From IMG/VR virus record IMGVR_UViG_3300031231_000003, positions 60,422 through 124,421 of that record: a stretch of 64,000 nt of DNA, one strand, 5' to 3'. The DNA is from a virus. Below, in pieces: positions 25,842-34,577 of the stretch. The first letter of the stretch is position 1; every line of letters starts with the position of its first letter. The notes beneath the pieces were generated by a model, which saw only the letters and a program-made list of their open reading frames with translations, made no database searches and had not been told where the DNA came from. The position numbers were made by a program, and so were the translations under genes.

Positions 25842-26132
25842 ATGCCCCGGAAGAAGTTTACACCACACGATCACGTTGCTGATGCAAAGTTTGCCGCCGA
25901 CACGCTCAAGGCCATTTCTACGATTTTGGATGAAAATGGGAAACTAAAGCTGAGCGCGCCGATCAGACTTGTTGTTAAGATTTTGAATCACGCTGTGAAA
26001 TGTGAAAACGCTAAGATCGAAGTACGTCAACGATTGAATTCGAAACGGTTCGATAGTTTTATCAAGAATCGTGATGATCTGAAAGCTCTTCTAGAACTTG
26101 CTCGTCAAATTGAACGAAACAAGATCAAGTGA
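25842..26132 (+). CDS. Small helical hypothetical protein
   Basis: 96 residues from ATG 25842 after an AAAAGAAA purine run. Helical, Lys/Asp-rich (HVADAKFAADTLKAISTIL, DLKALLELARQIERNK). No family recognised. Confidence 0.5.
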   Translation: MPRKKFTPHDHVADAKFAADTLKAISTILDENGKLKLSAPIRLVVKILNHAVKCENAKIEVRQRLNSKRFDSFIKNRDDLKALLELARQIERNKIK

Positions 26133-26164
26133 ACGTCGATCTCAAGAAGACGTATAATTGATAC

Positions 26165-27037
26165 GTGAGTGTCATCTACGTCATTAAGACGTGTAACAAG
26201 AACGTTCAACGTCAAGAAGCTTGTTCGAAGACATGGTTGATGAATGTCGATCCTTCGAACGTTTTCTGGAATGGTGACACCAACGAACATGATATTGAAC
26301 GTGGTTACGTTGGTGTTGCCGAAAAATTCGAACGATTCATGATCAATCACTCGTTCAACGAGTTGAATTGGTACATGTTCGTTGATGATGACACGTATGT
26401 GAACGTGGATTCGCTCCAATCCTGGACTTCCACTCTCGACATCAAGAAATTACTTTGTTTTGGATACCTCTTATCTCCATGTCCTCAACCAACTTCGTTG
26501 GGAAGAGCGTGGACAAACAAGCATAAGGTTCTTCAAGGTGGTGCCGGGATCTTGATGTCGGGTCGATTATGTTTGTATCTACAGAAGACGATCAAGACGA
26601 CTGATTCAAGAGTTGCGAAATCAGTTCAAGACGATGAGTTGATCATGAAAACACCATGTGAGGGAAAACCTCCGTGTTCGTGTTTGTTTTGTGCTGATGA
26701 TCAATGGATCCTTCAATTCGTTCGTGAAGCTGAAGAAAAGATCAAAACAAAAATTGTTCATGATACACCAGTTTCTGCGATAGTTCCCTCAATGAACAAA
26801 GGGGGAAAGTTAGTAAATAAAAAATTAGGTTCTCTTTTTCCCAATTGGGAACCGAATCGAGCGAATTCATTCTATCGTGAGAACAAGAAACTCTACGTTG
26901 ACGTTTTTTTGAAAGGAAGCGTATTTACGATGTCAAACCTTTCGCCCGCTGGAATGAAGGGGCTTGACATGGTGATGAAGAAAGAGTTGAAGAATTCAGA
27001 GAAAACATATGAGTTCCTTGTGAAATATTCGAAATAA
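26165..27037 (+). CDS. Fringe-like (GT31-type) glycosyltransferase
   Basis: 290 residues from GTG 26165. VIYVIKTCNKN at the start, EACSKTWL, FERFMINHSFNELNWYMFVD with VDDDTYVN (the D-x-D metal/nucleotide-sugar site), then VLQGGAGILMSGR and CADDQWILQ (later acidic base region) follow the order of Fringe/beta-1,3-galactosyltransferase-like enzymes. It could glycosylate phage DNA, a virion protein or a host surface sugar. The acceptor cannot be told. TATAAT lies 6 bases before the GTG. Confidence 0.75.
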   Translation: MSVIYVIKTCNKNVQRQEACSKTWLMNVDPSNVFWNGDTNEHDIERGYVGVAEKFERFMINHSFNELNWYMFVDDDTYVNVDSLQSWTSTLDIKKLLCFGYLLSPCPQPTSLGRAWTNKHKVLQGGAGILMSGRLCLYLQKTIKTTDSRVAKSVQDDELIMKTPCEGKPPCSCLFCADDQWILQFVREAEEKIKTKIVHDTPVSAIVPSMNKGGKLVNKKLGSLFPNWEPNRANSFYRENKKLYVDVFLKGSVFTMSNLSPAGMKGLDMVMKKELKNSEKTYEFLVKYSK

Positions 27038-27945
27038 TGCCGTATTGTCCTCAAACATATAATTTGCCGTCTTATTGTCCCCTTTGTGGAACATTTTTAG
27101 ATGGCAAAAATCAATCAGTTGATCATATTATTGCCATAAACAATTTTAAACAAAAACAAAAAGATATTTTGAACGTAACCTGGTTAAAGGTTGATCTTTG
27201 TAACCCCTGTCATACTAAAAAAACTGATATTGACAATGTTCAAATGTGTTTAAACACGTTCGGTGATTTTAGTTCAAATCATGATGAACTTCTTGTTAAA
27301 AGAATTGCAGCGCTCAAACAATCGCTGAGAGGAAGAATTTCATTATTCAGTAGAAGAAGATATTCTAGACCGGGGCGTTGGTACAAGCGTTGTACACGTA
27401 TAACGACGGTAAAGCAATCACGATTGTTCAAACTAGCGTTGAATTTCATTAAATCTGGAAATACACAACCTCAAATTCTGAATAATGGAATTCTTGCAAA
27501 TTGCATAGACGTGTCAAATCTACGACCTGATTTAGACGAACTAAGGGTCATGATTGCAAAAGAGCTGGTATTTTACAATACGGGACTATTTTTCCCGCAA
27601 TTTTGTGTTAGCGAATGTTATGGGCATGACGATATTTTTGATATTTTTGATTGTTTAGAAACAACTTATGTGCCAGTTTCACAACCTTTGTGGTTCAATG
27701 ATACAGGAGCATACAAAAATTTGGTAAAGTATGATATTAAATTTTTAGACGATGAAACATTGGTTCGTTTTAGAATGTTTGAAACGAAATTTTCGTCAGC
27801 AACGAATCCTCAACACATACTGAACTGGATTTATGTCAAACTTCCCGCCGTTATTCCTCTATGGACAAGAAAATCTACGGTAAAATCCCCACCCAACAAT
27901 CAATTACTACGGATTTTTTTCTTACCTCGAGGAATTCGTTTCTAA
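27037..27945 (+). CDS. HNH endonuclease
   Basis: 302 residues, starting on the stop of the glycosyltransferase gene (TAATG). N-terminal HNH with zinc cysteines: SYCPLCGTFLDG, QSVDHIIAINNF, DLCNPCHTKKT (C-x2-C ... DH ... N-x2-C-H). The remaining 230 residues, basic near 95-130 (RGRISLFSRRRY), are unrecognised and may contact the target. Its lower-GC, Asn/Lys-rich composition differs from the neighbours. Likely a homing gene inserted behind the glycosyltransferase. Confidence 0.7.
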   Translation: MPYCPQTYNLPSYCPLCGTFLDGKNQSVDHIIAINNFKQKQKDILNVTWLKVDLCNPCHTKKTDIDNVQMCLNTFGDFSSNHDELLVKRIAALKQSLRGRISLFSRRRYSRPGRWYKRCTRITTVKQSRLFKLALNFIKSGNTQPQILNNGILANCIDVSNLRPDLDELRVMIAKELVFYNTGLFFPQFCVSECYGHDDIFDIFDCLETTYVPVSQPLWFNDTGAYKNLVKYDIKFLDDETLVRFRMFETKFSSATNPQHILNWIYVKLPAVIPLWTRKSTVKSPPNNQLLRIFFLPRGIRF

Positions 27946-28266
27946 ATGCTTTCTCGCTCTAATTCGCTTCTTCGACTCAAAGCTCTCACTGATCACAAAT
28001 GGTTGACGAAGGTTCCATTCGAACACGTTCGTTTCTTTCTGTTCGAGTGTGAAACATTGTACGTGGGCAAGAACCACATTACGACGTTCAAAGGTAACCT
28101 GAAGCACTCGTTCACGTTCAATGGAAACTCGATTCCTACGATCTCGTATCGAACGAGATTTCGTAATCCACATTTGGATCAAAGTAAACGAAAGTACGAA
28201 TGGTGGCATTTAAGTAATTTCATTCGATGCGCAGATGATCTAAGTGATCCGTTCGCTGGAAAATAA
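27946..28266 (+). CDS. Hypothetical protein
   Basis: 106 residues from ATG 27946 directly after the HNH stop, with GAGGA 11 bases upstream. Aromatic and His-rich (EHVRFFLFECETLYVG, KYEWWHLSNF). No family recognised. Confidence 0.45.
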   Translation: MLSRSNSLLRLKALTDHKWLTKVPFEHVRFFLFECETLYVGKNHITTFKGNLKHSFTFNGNSIPTISYRTRFRNPHLDQSKRKYEWWHLSNFIRCADDLSDPFAGK

Positions 28267-28310
28267 ATGGGTGTCTTTACGTTGATTGATGTGATACATT
28301 GGATTTTATC

Positions 28311-28641
28311 ATGAACAAAGATCTGAACTCAGAGGGATTTAGAGTTGCAAAGAGAAAACTTTCTCAATCTCAAGTTGAAGAACTATTGACGATTCTTCAA
28401 GAATATCCGCATTTTGCGAAGGATGTTTTGGTTAAAATGCCCGGGGGACGGATGGTATCTTTCGAAGATCATTTTCGAGAAACAAGAAAAAAATATTTTC
28501 ATTGATCAGATCAAATTGTCAAGATCAATTCATAATCCAAAAATGTTCGGACTTGAATTTGGTGAGAATAATGGGATCATGATTGATCCCGAATACATTA
28601 ACATGGATAAATTGAACGATTTCTTGTTGAGCATTCAATGA
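28311..28641 (+). CDS. Small hypothetical protein, frame broken at an A7 run
   Basis: From ATG 28311 the frame reads KDLNSEGFRVAKRKLSQSQ ... GGRMVSFEDHFRETRKK and stops at 28505, just after A7 at 28487-28493. The +1 frame continues IFIDQIKLSRSIHNP, MFGLEFGENNGIMIDP, MDKLNDFLLSIQ to 28641, where its stop overlaps the next ATG (ATGA). Removing one A joins the two into a protein of about 109 residues. No good start codon exists for the second part alone. Confidence 0.5.
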
Positions 28642-28877
28642 AATTCGTTCATGCTCAAGAGGTGAAGTTAAAAGTTGGGGTAGGTGCAAAAACAGCTAAT
28701 TCACCCACTGGAAAAGGAATCATACTTGATAATGTTGATGGATTAAATCTCGTTCTTTGGGTTGATGACGGGATTCAAGATTATCGCATGGATGGTGAAT
28801 TATTGTTGTTCGTTGAAAACGATGGATCGTTGATCGAACGAGTGTTCCGTCGTTTGATCAATCTATTGAACTCATGA
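28638..28877 (+). CDS. Small PGD-related protein, subtype B (copy 9)
   Basis: 79 residues. It lacks a clean PGD triplet (KFVHAQEVKLKVGVG) but shares GIILDNVDGLNLVLWVDDGI and a C-terminal SLIERVFRRLINLL with the 20.8-kb protein. ATGA overlaps on both sides tie it to the preceding gene and to primase. Confidence 0.5.
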   Translation: MKFVHAQEVKLKVGVGAKTANSPTGKGIILDNVDGLNLVLWVDDGIQDYRMDGELLLFVENDGSLIERVFRRLINLLNS

Positions 28878-29866
28878 CGACTGAAATCTTCACGTTCGGA
28901 AGTAAGTTGAAATTCATCGAGAAATGCTTTGGAAAGGCGTACATCTCAACTTCGCAAAGGAACGTGGAAGTAAGATGTCCAGTTTGTCAACCGAAAGATC
29001 CGACAAAAAAGAAACTTTCCATACGAATTGCCGATGATGCCTTCAACTGTTGGGTTTGCAGTTTAAAAGGCCGATCACTAATATTCCTGCTCAAGAAGTA
29101 CGGGACTCAGGAGCTGATCAACGAGTACATTGACACGTTTGCCCCTTCGTTAAAAAACAAGCACAAGAATGCGATCATCACGATTGAACCCGATAAGTTC
29201 ACACTTCCGAACGATTTCAAGCTACTTGCGGTTGAACAAGATACAAAGGATCCCGATACCCGTGCAGTTCTCTCGTACCTGAGATCAAGGGACATCACCG
29301 AACGGGATCTTTGGTACTTCAAGTTCGGTGTTTCTAATCAATCGCGTTGGTTCAGAAGGGCTTTGGTCCCTTCATTCGACTCAGAAGGCAACGCTGACTT
29401 CCTCGTCGGTCGCTCGATTGATTCGAAGAGGATGCCTAAGTACCAACAACCTCACGTTCAAAGAGGTGACATCGTATTCAACGAGCTCAACGTTGATTGG
29501 ACGAAACGACTCGTGCTTTGTGAAGGCGTGTTCGATGTCATCAAATGTGGAGATAACGCGGTTCCATTGCTTGGTTCCAGCTTGAACGAGCATTCGTTGT
29601 TGTTTGAACGCATTGTGACGAACATGACACCCGTTGTCATAGCTCTCGATAACGACATGGTTGATTCTGCGATACCTCGCATCGTGAAGAAGCTGGATGA
29701 GTACCAGATCGAAGCCACGATAGTCGATCTCAATGGGAAGAAGGATCCGGGCGAGATGACACGTGATGAGTTCAAACGTGCTCTTGAGAACACGAGATCC
29801 CTCGATTGGTACAACTTCTTCCAATCCAAGCTGAACAGAATGACGAACGTATCATTGTCGAAATGA
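28874..29866 (+). CDS. DNA primase, DnaG/gp61-like
   Basis: 330 residues. A zinc-binding N-terminus (VRCPVCQPKD, FNCWVCSLKG), a middle domain, then a TOPRIM fold: RLVLCEGVFDVIKCG (the Glu of motif I), VVIALDNDMVD (D-x-D) and KDPGEMTRDEF. The order and size fit phage DnaG-type primases. Its start overlaps a small PGD-related gene by ATGA. It makes primers for lagging-strand synthesis, presumably with a helicase encoded elsewhere. Confidence 0.85.
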   Translation: MTTEIFTFGSKLKFIEKCFGKAYISTSQRNVEVRCPVCQPKDPTKKKLSIRIADDAFNCWVCSLKGRSLIFLLKKYGTQELINEYIDTFAPSLKNKHKNAIITIEPDKFTLPNDFKLLAVEQDTKDPDTRAVLSYLRSRDITERDLWYFKFGVSNQSRWFRRALVPSFDSEGNADFLVGRSIDSKRMPKYQQPHVQRGDIVFNELNVDWTKRLVLCEGVFDVIKCGDNAVPLLGSSLNEHSLLFERIVTNMTPVVIALDNDMVDSAIPRIVKKLDEYQIEATIVDLNGKKDPGEMTRDEFKRALENTRSLDWYNFFQSKLNRMTNVSLSK

Positions 29867-29907
29867 CATTCATTGTCAATTCACTCGTGAATGATAATTA
29901 AGTCGTG

Positions 29908-30822
29908 ATGAACACGCTACGCAATTACGTGAGATTGATCCTTTCCGAGAGGATCAGGGCGAAAGATCCTTCCTCTTCGTCTTCACGTAAGGCAACGTTC
30001 AACATGAACGACTTCAAGAAATTGAAGCAAAATGATCCACTAGAAGGAACGTTTTTGAAGTACGCGAAACGCAACCTTCAAAGGTTGGGAGAGGGATCAT
30101 CTCGTGAAGTATTCTTACTTTCATCACAAAAGGTTCTCAAGGTCGCGGTGAACGAAAAAGGTATCGCTCAAAACGAAGCCGAGATTGATGTTTATACGAA
30201 TCCCAAGACTCGACCGATCATATCGAAGGTGTACGATTATGGTTCAGGTTACGAATGGCTCGTATCTGAACTAGTTCGTGAATTGACGTACGAAAAAATC
30301 TGCACTTTGTTGGATCTTGATGGTTCTTGGGACTACATGATCAAGGAACTTATCGTTGATAAAATGCCAATTGATAAACTTGTCAAGCGATACACGGAAA
30401 AAAATTTAAGAGTCAAAGATTCAGGAACTGATGTTCCTGGCTCAGTCGTTGTCGATAAACATGGGAACCACGTAGCAGGACCGTTTTTTTCGCCGCCAGG
30501 CTGGGAACACGATCGCGGAACGCCCGAAGCATTTAAAGCAATCGATGAAATTAACGTACAAAATCCCAAGTTGAAACAATTTCTCATTGCATTGAAACAA
30601 ACGATGGAAGTGAACGAGCTCGAACGCGGAGACATTCAACCCCAACATTTCGGTAAAAGCGCTTCGGGCGACATCGTGCTTCTCGATTACGGGTACACGA
30701 CAACGGTTCTTAAGAATCATTACGGGGGCGGTGATATCAGTTGGGATGATGGTGATGATGACGTTGATCCGTCAAATTCGATATCTGGTCGTGAAACCAC
30801 TCGATCACCCGCGGCAAGTTGA
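29908..30822 (+). CDS. Kinase-like protein with capsid-targeting-like N-terminus (paralog A)
   Basis: 304 residues from ATG 29908. The N-terminus MNTLRNYVRLILSERIRAKD resembles the short leader shared by many head-region proteins. A protein-kinase-like core follows: LGEGSSREVFLLS (Gly-rich loop, about 60), VLKVAVNEKG (Lys, about 77), AQNEAEIDVY (C-helix Glu), EWLVSELV (hinge), ERGDIQPQHFG (catalytic-loop Asp, about 242) and IVLLDYGYT (DFG-like Asp). The catalytic-loop His/Arg is replaced. Its paralog at 51.3 kb has the same order. A Ser/Asp-rich tail ends it. Possible packaged kinase or pseudokinase. Confidence 0.6.
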   Translation: MNTLRNYVRLILSERIRAKDPSSSSSRKATFNMNDFKKLKQNDPLEGTFLKYAKRNLQRLGEGSSREVFLLSSQKVLKVAVNEKGIAQNEAEIDVYTNPKTRPIISKVYDYGSGYEWLVSELVRELTYEKICTLLDLDGSWDYMIKELIVDKMPIDKLVKRYTEKNLRVKDSGTDVPGSVVVDKHGNHVAGPFFSPPGWEHDRGTPEAFKAIDEINVQNPKLKQFLIALKQTMEVNELERGDIQPQHFGKSASGDIVLLDYGYTTTVLKNHYGGGDISWDDGDDDVDPSNSISGRETTRSPAAS

Positions 30823-30855
30823 ACATCAACAACTTAACGTAATACATTAGAAGTA

Positions 30856-31503
30856 ATGCTCAGATTTGCGACGATTGCGGACGTTCACATCCGCTCGTTA
30901 ACACGTCATGATGAGATTCGAGAAGTGTTCAACGCTTTCGTTAAAGACGTGAAGGAACACAACATCGATCACATTTTCATTGGTGGCGACATCGGTCACA
31001 GTAAAACAGCACAATTTTCGGCTGAGTACGTTGATCTCATGGTTGAGCTGATCAACTTGCTTGGCGATACCGCACCGACCCACATGATCTTGGGAAATCA
31101 CGACCTGAACGAGAGAAACAAGATCAGACAGGATGTGATCACACCCGTTTTAAACGCGGTCAAGCACCCAAACGTGCATCTTTACAAGACTAGCGGTGTT
31201 TACAGTATCGCAGAAGGTTGCAATTTGTGCGTCTTTAGCATCTTTGACGAGGAGAATTGGAAAAATGTGGAACCCGTAGAAGGTGACATCAACATCGCTT
31301 GTTATCACGGGGGCGTTTCGGGAGCAAGGACTGAAACTGATTGGGAACTCACGGGAGGTCTGGAATTAGATCATTTTGCTGAATATGATGCAACTTTCCT
31401 CGGTGACATCCACAAATTTCAATGGCTGGATCATCGTGATTTTGAAATTGAAATTGACGAGGATGAGTTAAAAGATTATCCCGGAGCAATTGTGCTTCCA
31501 TGA
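30856..31503 (+). CDS. gp47/Mre11-like nuclease, N-terminal half (split gene)
   Basis: 215 residues. All calcineurin-type phosphoesterase motifs are present: IADVHIRS (D9, H11), FIGGDIGHSK (D45), LGNHDLNE (N81, H82), ACYHGGVSG (H151) and LGDIHKFQW (D184, H186). The protein stops soon after (DYPGAIVLP), where relatives of about 340 residues continue into the capping domain. That missing part is found at the start of the gene at 31711. A PGD-motif gene starts in an ATGA overlap with this stop. The codons for Tyr-Pro-Gly at 31477 are repeated exactly at 31756. Confidence 0.85.
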   Translation: MLRFATIADVHIRSLTRHDEIREVFNAFVKDVKEHNIDHIFIGGDIGHSKTAQFSAEYVDLMVELINLLGDTAPTHMILGNHDLNERNKIRQDVITPVLNAVKHPNVHLYKTSGVYSIAEGCNLCVFSIFDEENWKNVEPVEGDINIACYHGGVSGARTETDWELTGGLELDHFAEYDATFLGDIHKFQWLDHRDFEIEIDEDELKDYPGAIVLP

Positions 31504-31764
31504 AATTTAGTGATCTCAGACCGGGAGATATGTACATCACGTCTGGTTCTACCGTTTATCCTCAGCATGAATCAGCAACCGTTGTAGCCGTAACTGAGAA
31601 TCATATAACGTGGTTGATTACGGAAAATAGATTGACAAAGATCTATCGTTTTAAGAATTTCAATGATCAACCTTTCGATGAAAAGGGAATCACTTGGTTG
31701 AGGGTGAAAAATGTCTAAGAAGATTCGAATTCGTATAAACCGACCGGCGATAGGGTATCCCGGA
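31477..31764. repeat. 9-bp direct repeats flanking the gp47 insertion
   Basis: TATCCCGGA occurs at 31477-31485 (codons Tyr208-Pro-Gly of the gp47 N-half) and at 31756-31764 (codons Tyr16-Pro-Gly of the downstream gp47C-gp46 ORF). The offset is 279 bases, a multiple of three. Removing one repeat and the intervening segment would join the two ORFs in frame. The segment contains the PGD-motif gene. Confidence 0.8.
31500..31718 (+). CDS. Small PGD-motif protein inside the split gp47 (copy 10)
   Basis: 72 residues. N-terminus MKFSDLRPGDMYITSGS is one of the best matches to the family motif. Strands ATVVAVTENHITWLITE and KIYRFKNF follow. It starts in an ATGA overlap with the gp47 N-half and ends 8 bases inside the next ORF. 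It occupies most of the segment between the 9-bp direct repeats, so it appears to be the cargo of the insertion that broke gp47. Confidence 0.75.
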   Translation: MKFSDLRPGDMYITSGSTVYPQHESATVVAVTENHITWLITENRLTKIYRFKNFNDQPFDEKGITWLRVKNV

Positions 31765-34284
31765 TCGATGCTTCAAAATACCTACTCAGAAGATCTGAAG
31801 CATTTTTGGCTGAAATGGGAGTTCAAATCGAGCAACGACTTCACAGTCGTTCCTGTTGAACTTCCGAATCCAAAGCCATTTTTGACAATCGATTGGAACG
31901 GTTCCGTCAATAAAACGGTCGACCAGTTGAAGAACTTCAAGGCTGGTTCAAGGGTTCGTATCAAGTCTGATGCAAAGATCCCACTTAAGTACTCAACGAA
32001 GCTCGTTTCAACGATCAAGAACGAGATGGGAGCATCGGAGGTCATCTTCAAGGAAGAACAGGCAACCGACATCTCTCGAATCAACATGGGTTCCGTTCAG
32101 TTGCTTCGTACGGATCTGAGGAATTCGGACGTATTGTTTCAGCTTTTAAAGGAACATTACAAGTCATCCGAAATGCATGAGGATGAATGGGTGAAGATCT
32201 ACGATCTTCTTCGTAAGTACGTCTCGATTCTCACGAGCGAGGATGTGATGAGGAACGTCAAATGGTCATTGAGAAGACTTCGCTTCAACAACATGTATTC
32301 CTATGGCGAAGATAACACGATCAATTTCGATGCATTGTCGGGCCTCGTAGGTATATTCGGGCCAAACAGAAGCGGCAAGTCTTCAATTCTCGGAACCCTA
32401 ATGTACGGGTTGTTCAATGCGACCGATAGAGGTCCAATCAAGAACATGTTGCTGTGCAACACTCGTAAGCAATCATGCTCATCAAAGATCGTGATCAAGC
32501 TCGGGGGTCGTGATTACCTCGTTGAGCGTTCAACGAACAAGAAGTCGAACAAGCAGGGTGACATCTCCGCCGCGACGAACCTCAGGATTTGGGAACTCAT
32601 CGATGGAAAACCTGTTGAAAGCACGGGGGAGCAACGTTCAGACACCGAGAAAACGCTGAGAAAGCTCATCGGAACGTCGGATGATTTTCATTTGATGTCG
32701 ATATCGACGCAGCGAGATGATAATTCAATCCTCGAACACGGGTCCACGAAAAGACGACAGATCATTTCAAGGTTCCTTGACATTGACGTCCTCCAGCAGA
32801 TCCATGAACTTGCACGTGATGATGTTCGTGAACAAAAAGGTCTCATCAAGAACCTGAACGAGGATTTGAATGAATCAATAAACGATAGACGTAACGTGTC
32901 ATCCAATCTCGATCAACAGATTGAACTCAACGTTTCTAATCTCGAAAGTTCACGTGAAAGGTTGTTCGATCTAAAGACTCAGCTCGCAGCTTTCAAGGGA
33001 TTCAAGCATGTTTCGATCGAGGAGCTCGAATCACACCGTGAATCGATCGACGAGTTGAACGGAAAATTATCGAAGGTTGTTTCAAGCATTGAAAAAGCGG
33101 GAAGGGACTTACAAGAAACGGATGAAAAAATAGAACGTGTTTCGACGGTTCTTCAGGATTACGATCTTGTGACGATGAAGCAACAGCTCGATTCATTCAA
33201 GAAGCTGCGTTCAAGCGTCAATTCGATGCTTCAAGCGTACACGAACGAGAACAACTCGTTCGAACGTAGCAAGAAGACGATCAAGATCCTGCAAGACGTT
33301 CCTTGTGGCGATTCGTTTCCAACGTGTAAGTTCATCAAGGATGCTCATGACCTGAAACCAACGCTGGACGATCAACGTGATCGAGTAAATTCTTTGAAAC
33401 GATCGTACGATGAAGCGAATCAATCGCTCGGCGGTATCGATGAAAAAAAGATGGTCGACAACGTTTCGAAGGTTGAATCGTTGAAGGAAAAACTGGGACA
33501 ATTGAAGTTGAACAAGGCTCAGCTCGAAACCCAATTGACAAGGCTCAATCACAACAGGAACGAGATTCAGCGAACTTTGGACGTTGCGATCAATGAATTC
33601 GAGGATCTCGAATCAAGGACCGACAAAAAGAAGAACGATGAACTGACCTCACTTAAATCATTGATCTTTTCTGCCGAAGCCGGAATATCCGTCTTGGAAA
33701 AAGCGAATATCTCTTTGGCAACACAAAAAGGTAAGATTGAATCCGAGATCGAACGTTTGTTGAAGGATCAAAAGAGACGAATCGATATCCTTCAAAGGAT
33801 GAAGTACCACGAGGTGATCGAATCCAGCTTTTCAAAGAATGGAATTCAGGATGCGATCCTCTCATCAATGCTTCCTGCGATCAATGAAGAGGTTGCAAAG
33901 ATCCTCAATGGAATCGTGAACTTCACCGTTGAGCTCGAGAAGCTACCGAATGATGATCAAATCGACATCTACATAAACTATGGTGATGGTGACAAGAGGG
34001 TTCTCGAACTCGGAAGCGGCATGGAAAAGTTCATCAGTTCAATCGTTCTACGAGTTGCATTGAACAACATCTCCACCTTACCGAAGAGCGATGTGTTCTT
34101 CATCGACGAAGGATTCGGGTCGTTGGATGCGAGCAGCGTGGAGGAGTGTTCAACATTGCTTCAATCTCTGAAGAAGTACTTCAAGACGATCATTGTCATC
34201 ACACACGTTGACGTGATGAAGGACATCGTCGATTCCACGATTGAGATCACACGAAACGGAAAGGACTCACATGTCTCGTGTTGA
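31711..34284 (+). CDS. gp47 C-terminal domain fused to gp46/Rad50-SbcC ATPase
   Basis: 857 residues. Residues 1-190 are not gp46 but the capping part of gp47: RPAIGYPGSMLQNTYSEDL, HFWLKWEF, GSRVRIKSDAKIPL, GASEVIFKEE. From about 192 (VKWSLRRLRFNNMYSYGED) it is the SMC-like ATPase: Walker A FGPNRSGKSS (about 217-225), long coiled coils with a Cys pair in PCGDSFPTCKF (C532, C539) as the zinc-hook position, the ABC signature region LELGSGMEKF, and Walker B VFFIDEGFGSLD (D799, E800). With the N-half of gp47 it should form the recombination nuclease that processes DNA ends. Confidence 0.88.
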   Translation: MSKKIRIRINRPAIGYPGSMLQNTYSEDLKHFWLKWEFKSSNDFTVVPVELPNPKPFLTIDWNGSVNKTVDQLKNFKAGSRVRIKSDAKIPLKYSTKLVSTIKNEMGASEVIFKEEQATDISRINMGSVQLLRTDLRNSDVLFQLLKEHYKSSEMHEDEWVKIYDLLRKYVSILTSEDVMRNVKWSLRRLRFNNMYSYGEDNTINFDALSGLVGIFGPNRSGKSSILGTLMYGLFNATDRGPIKNMLLCNTRKQSCSSKIVIKLGGRDYLVERSTNKKSNKQGDISAATNLRIWELIDGKPVESTGEQRSDTEKTLRKLIGTSDDFHLMSISTQRDDNSILEHGSTKRRQIISRFLDIDVLQQIHELARDDVREQKGLIKNLNEDLNESINDRRNVSSNLDQQIELNVSNLESSRERLFDLKTQLAAFKGFKHVSIEELESHRESIDELNGKLSKVVSSIEKAGRDLQETDEKIERVSTVLQDYDLVTMKQQLDSFKKLRSSVNSMLQAYTNENNSFERSKKTIKILQDVPCGDSFPTCKFIKDAHDLKPTLDDQRDRVNSLKRSYDEANQSLGGIDEKKMVDNVSKVESLKEKLGQLKLNKAQLETQLTRLNHNRNEIQRTLDVAINEFEDLESRTDKKKNDELTSLKSLIFSAEAGISVLEKANISLATQKGKIESEIERLLKDQKRRIDILQRMKYHEVIESSFSKNGIQDAILSSMLPAINEEVAKILNGIVNFTVELEKLPNDDQIDIYINYGDGDKRVLELGSGMEKFISSIVLRVALNNISTLPKSDVFFIDEGFGSLDASSVEECSTLLQSLKKYFKTIIVITHVDVMKDIVDSTIEITRNGKDSHVSC

Positions 34285-34576
34285 CAAGTTCGAACCGTAC
34301 CTGAACGATAGATTGATCCTCAAGAAGGAAAATTACGTTTTGATCAAACCGAATCGTGAATCGAGGTTGATTCCACTCGGTTGTTCGGTATGTGAATTCT
34401 TATACAGGACTCACAACGATGAGAAGGCACACGAAACGTACGGGTGTTGTCACAGATGTGCTGAGGTGTTCGTGTACCCTGATCGAAAACGATGGTCAAA
34501 AGGATGGCGACCGAATGAAGATCAGATCAAAAGAGACGTCGAATCACGACAATCTTTATCGATCATGATGAAGTAA
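34271..34576 (+). CDS. Small zinc-ribbon-like protein
   Basis: 101 residues from ATG 34271, overlapping the gp46 stop by 14 bases. It has CSVCEFLYRTHND and later YGCCHRCAEVFVYPD, two Cys pairs about 25 residues apart, and a basic Trp-rich region (RKRWSKGWRP). It may bind DNA or RNA. No family recognised. Confidence 0.55.
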   Translation: MSRVDKFEPYLNDRLILKKENYVLIKPNRESRLIPLGCSVCEFLYRTHNDEKAHETYGCCHRCAEVFVYPDRKRWSKGWRPNEDQIKRDVESRQSLSIMMK

Positions 34577-34577
34577 A

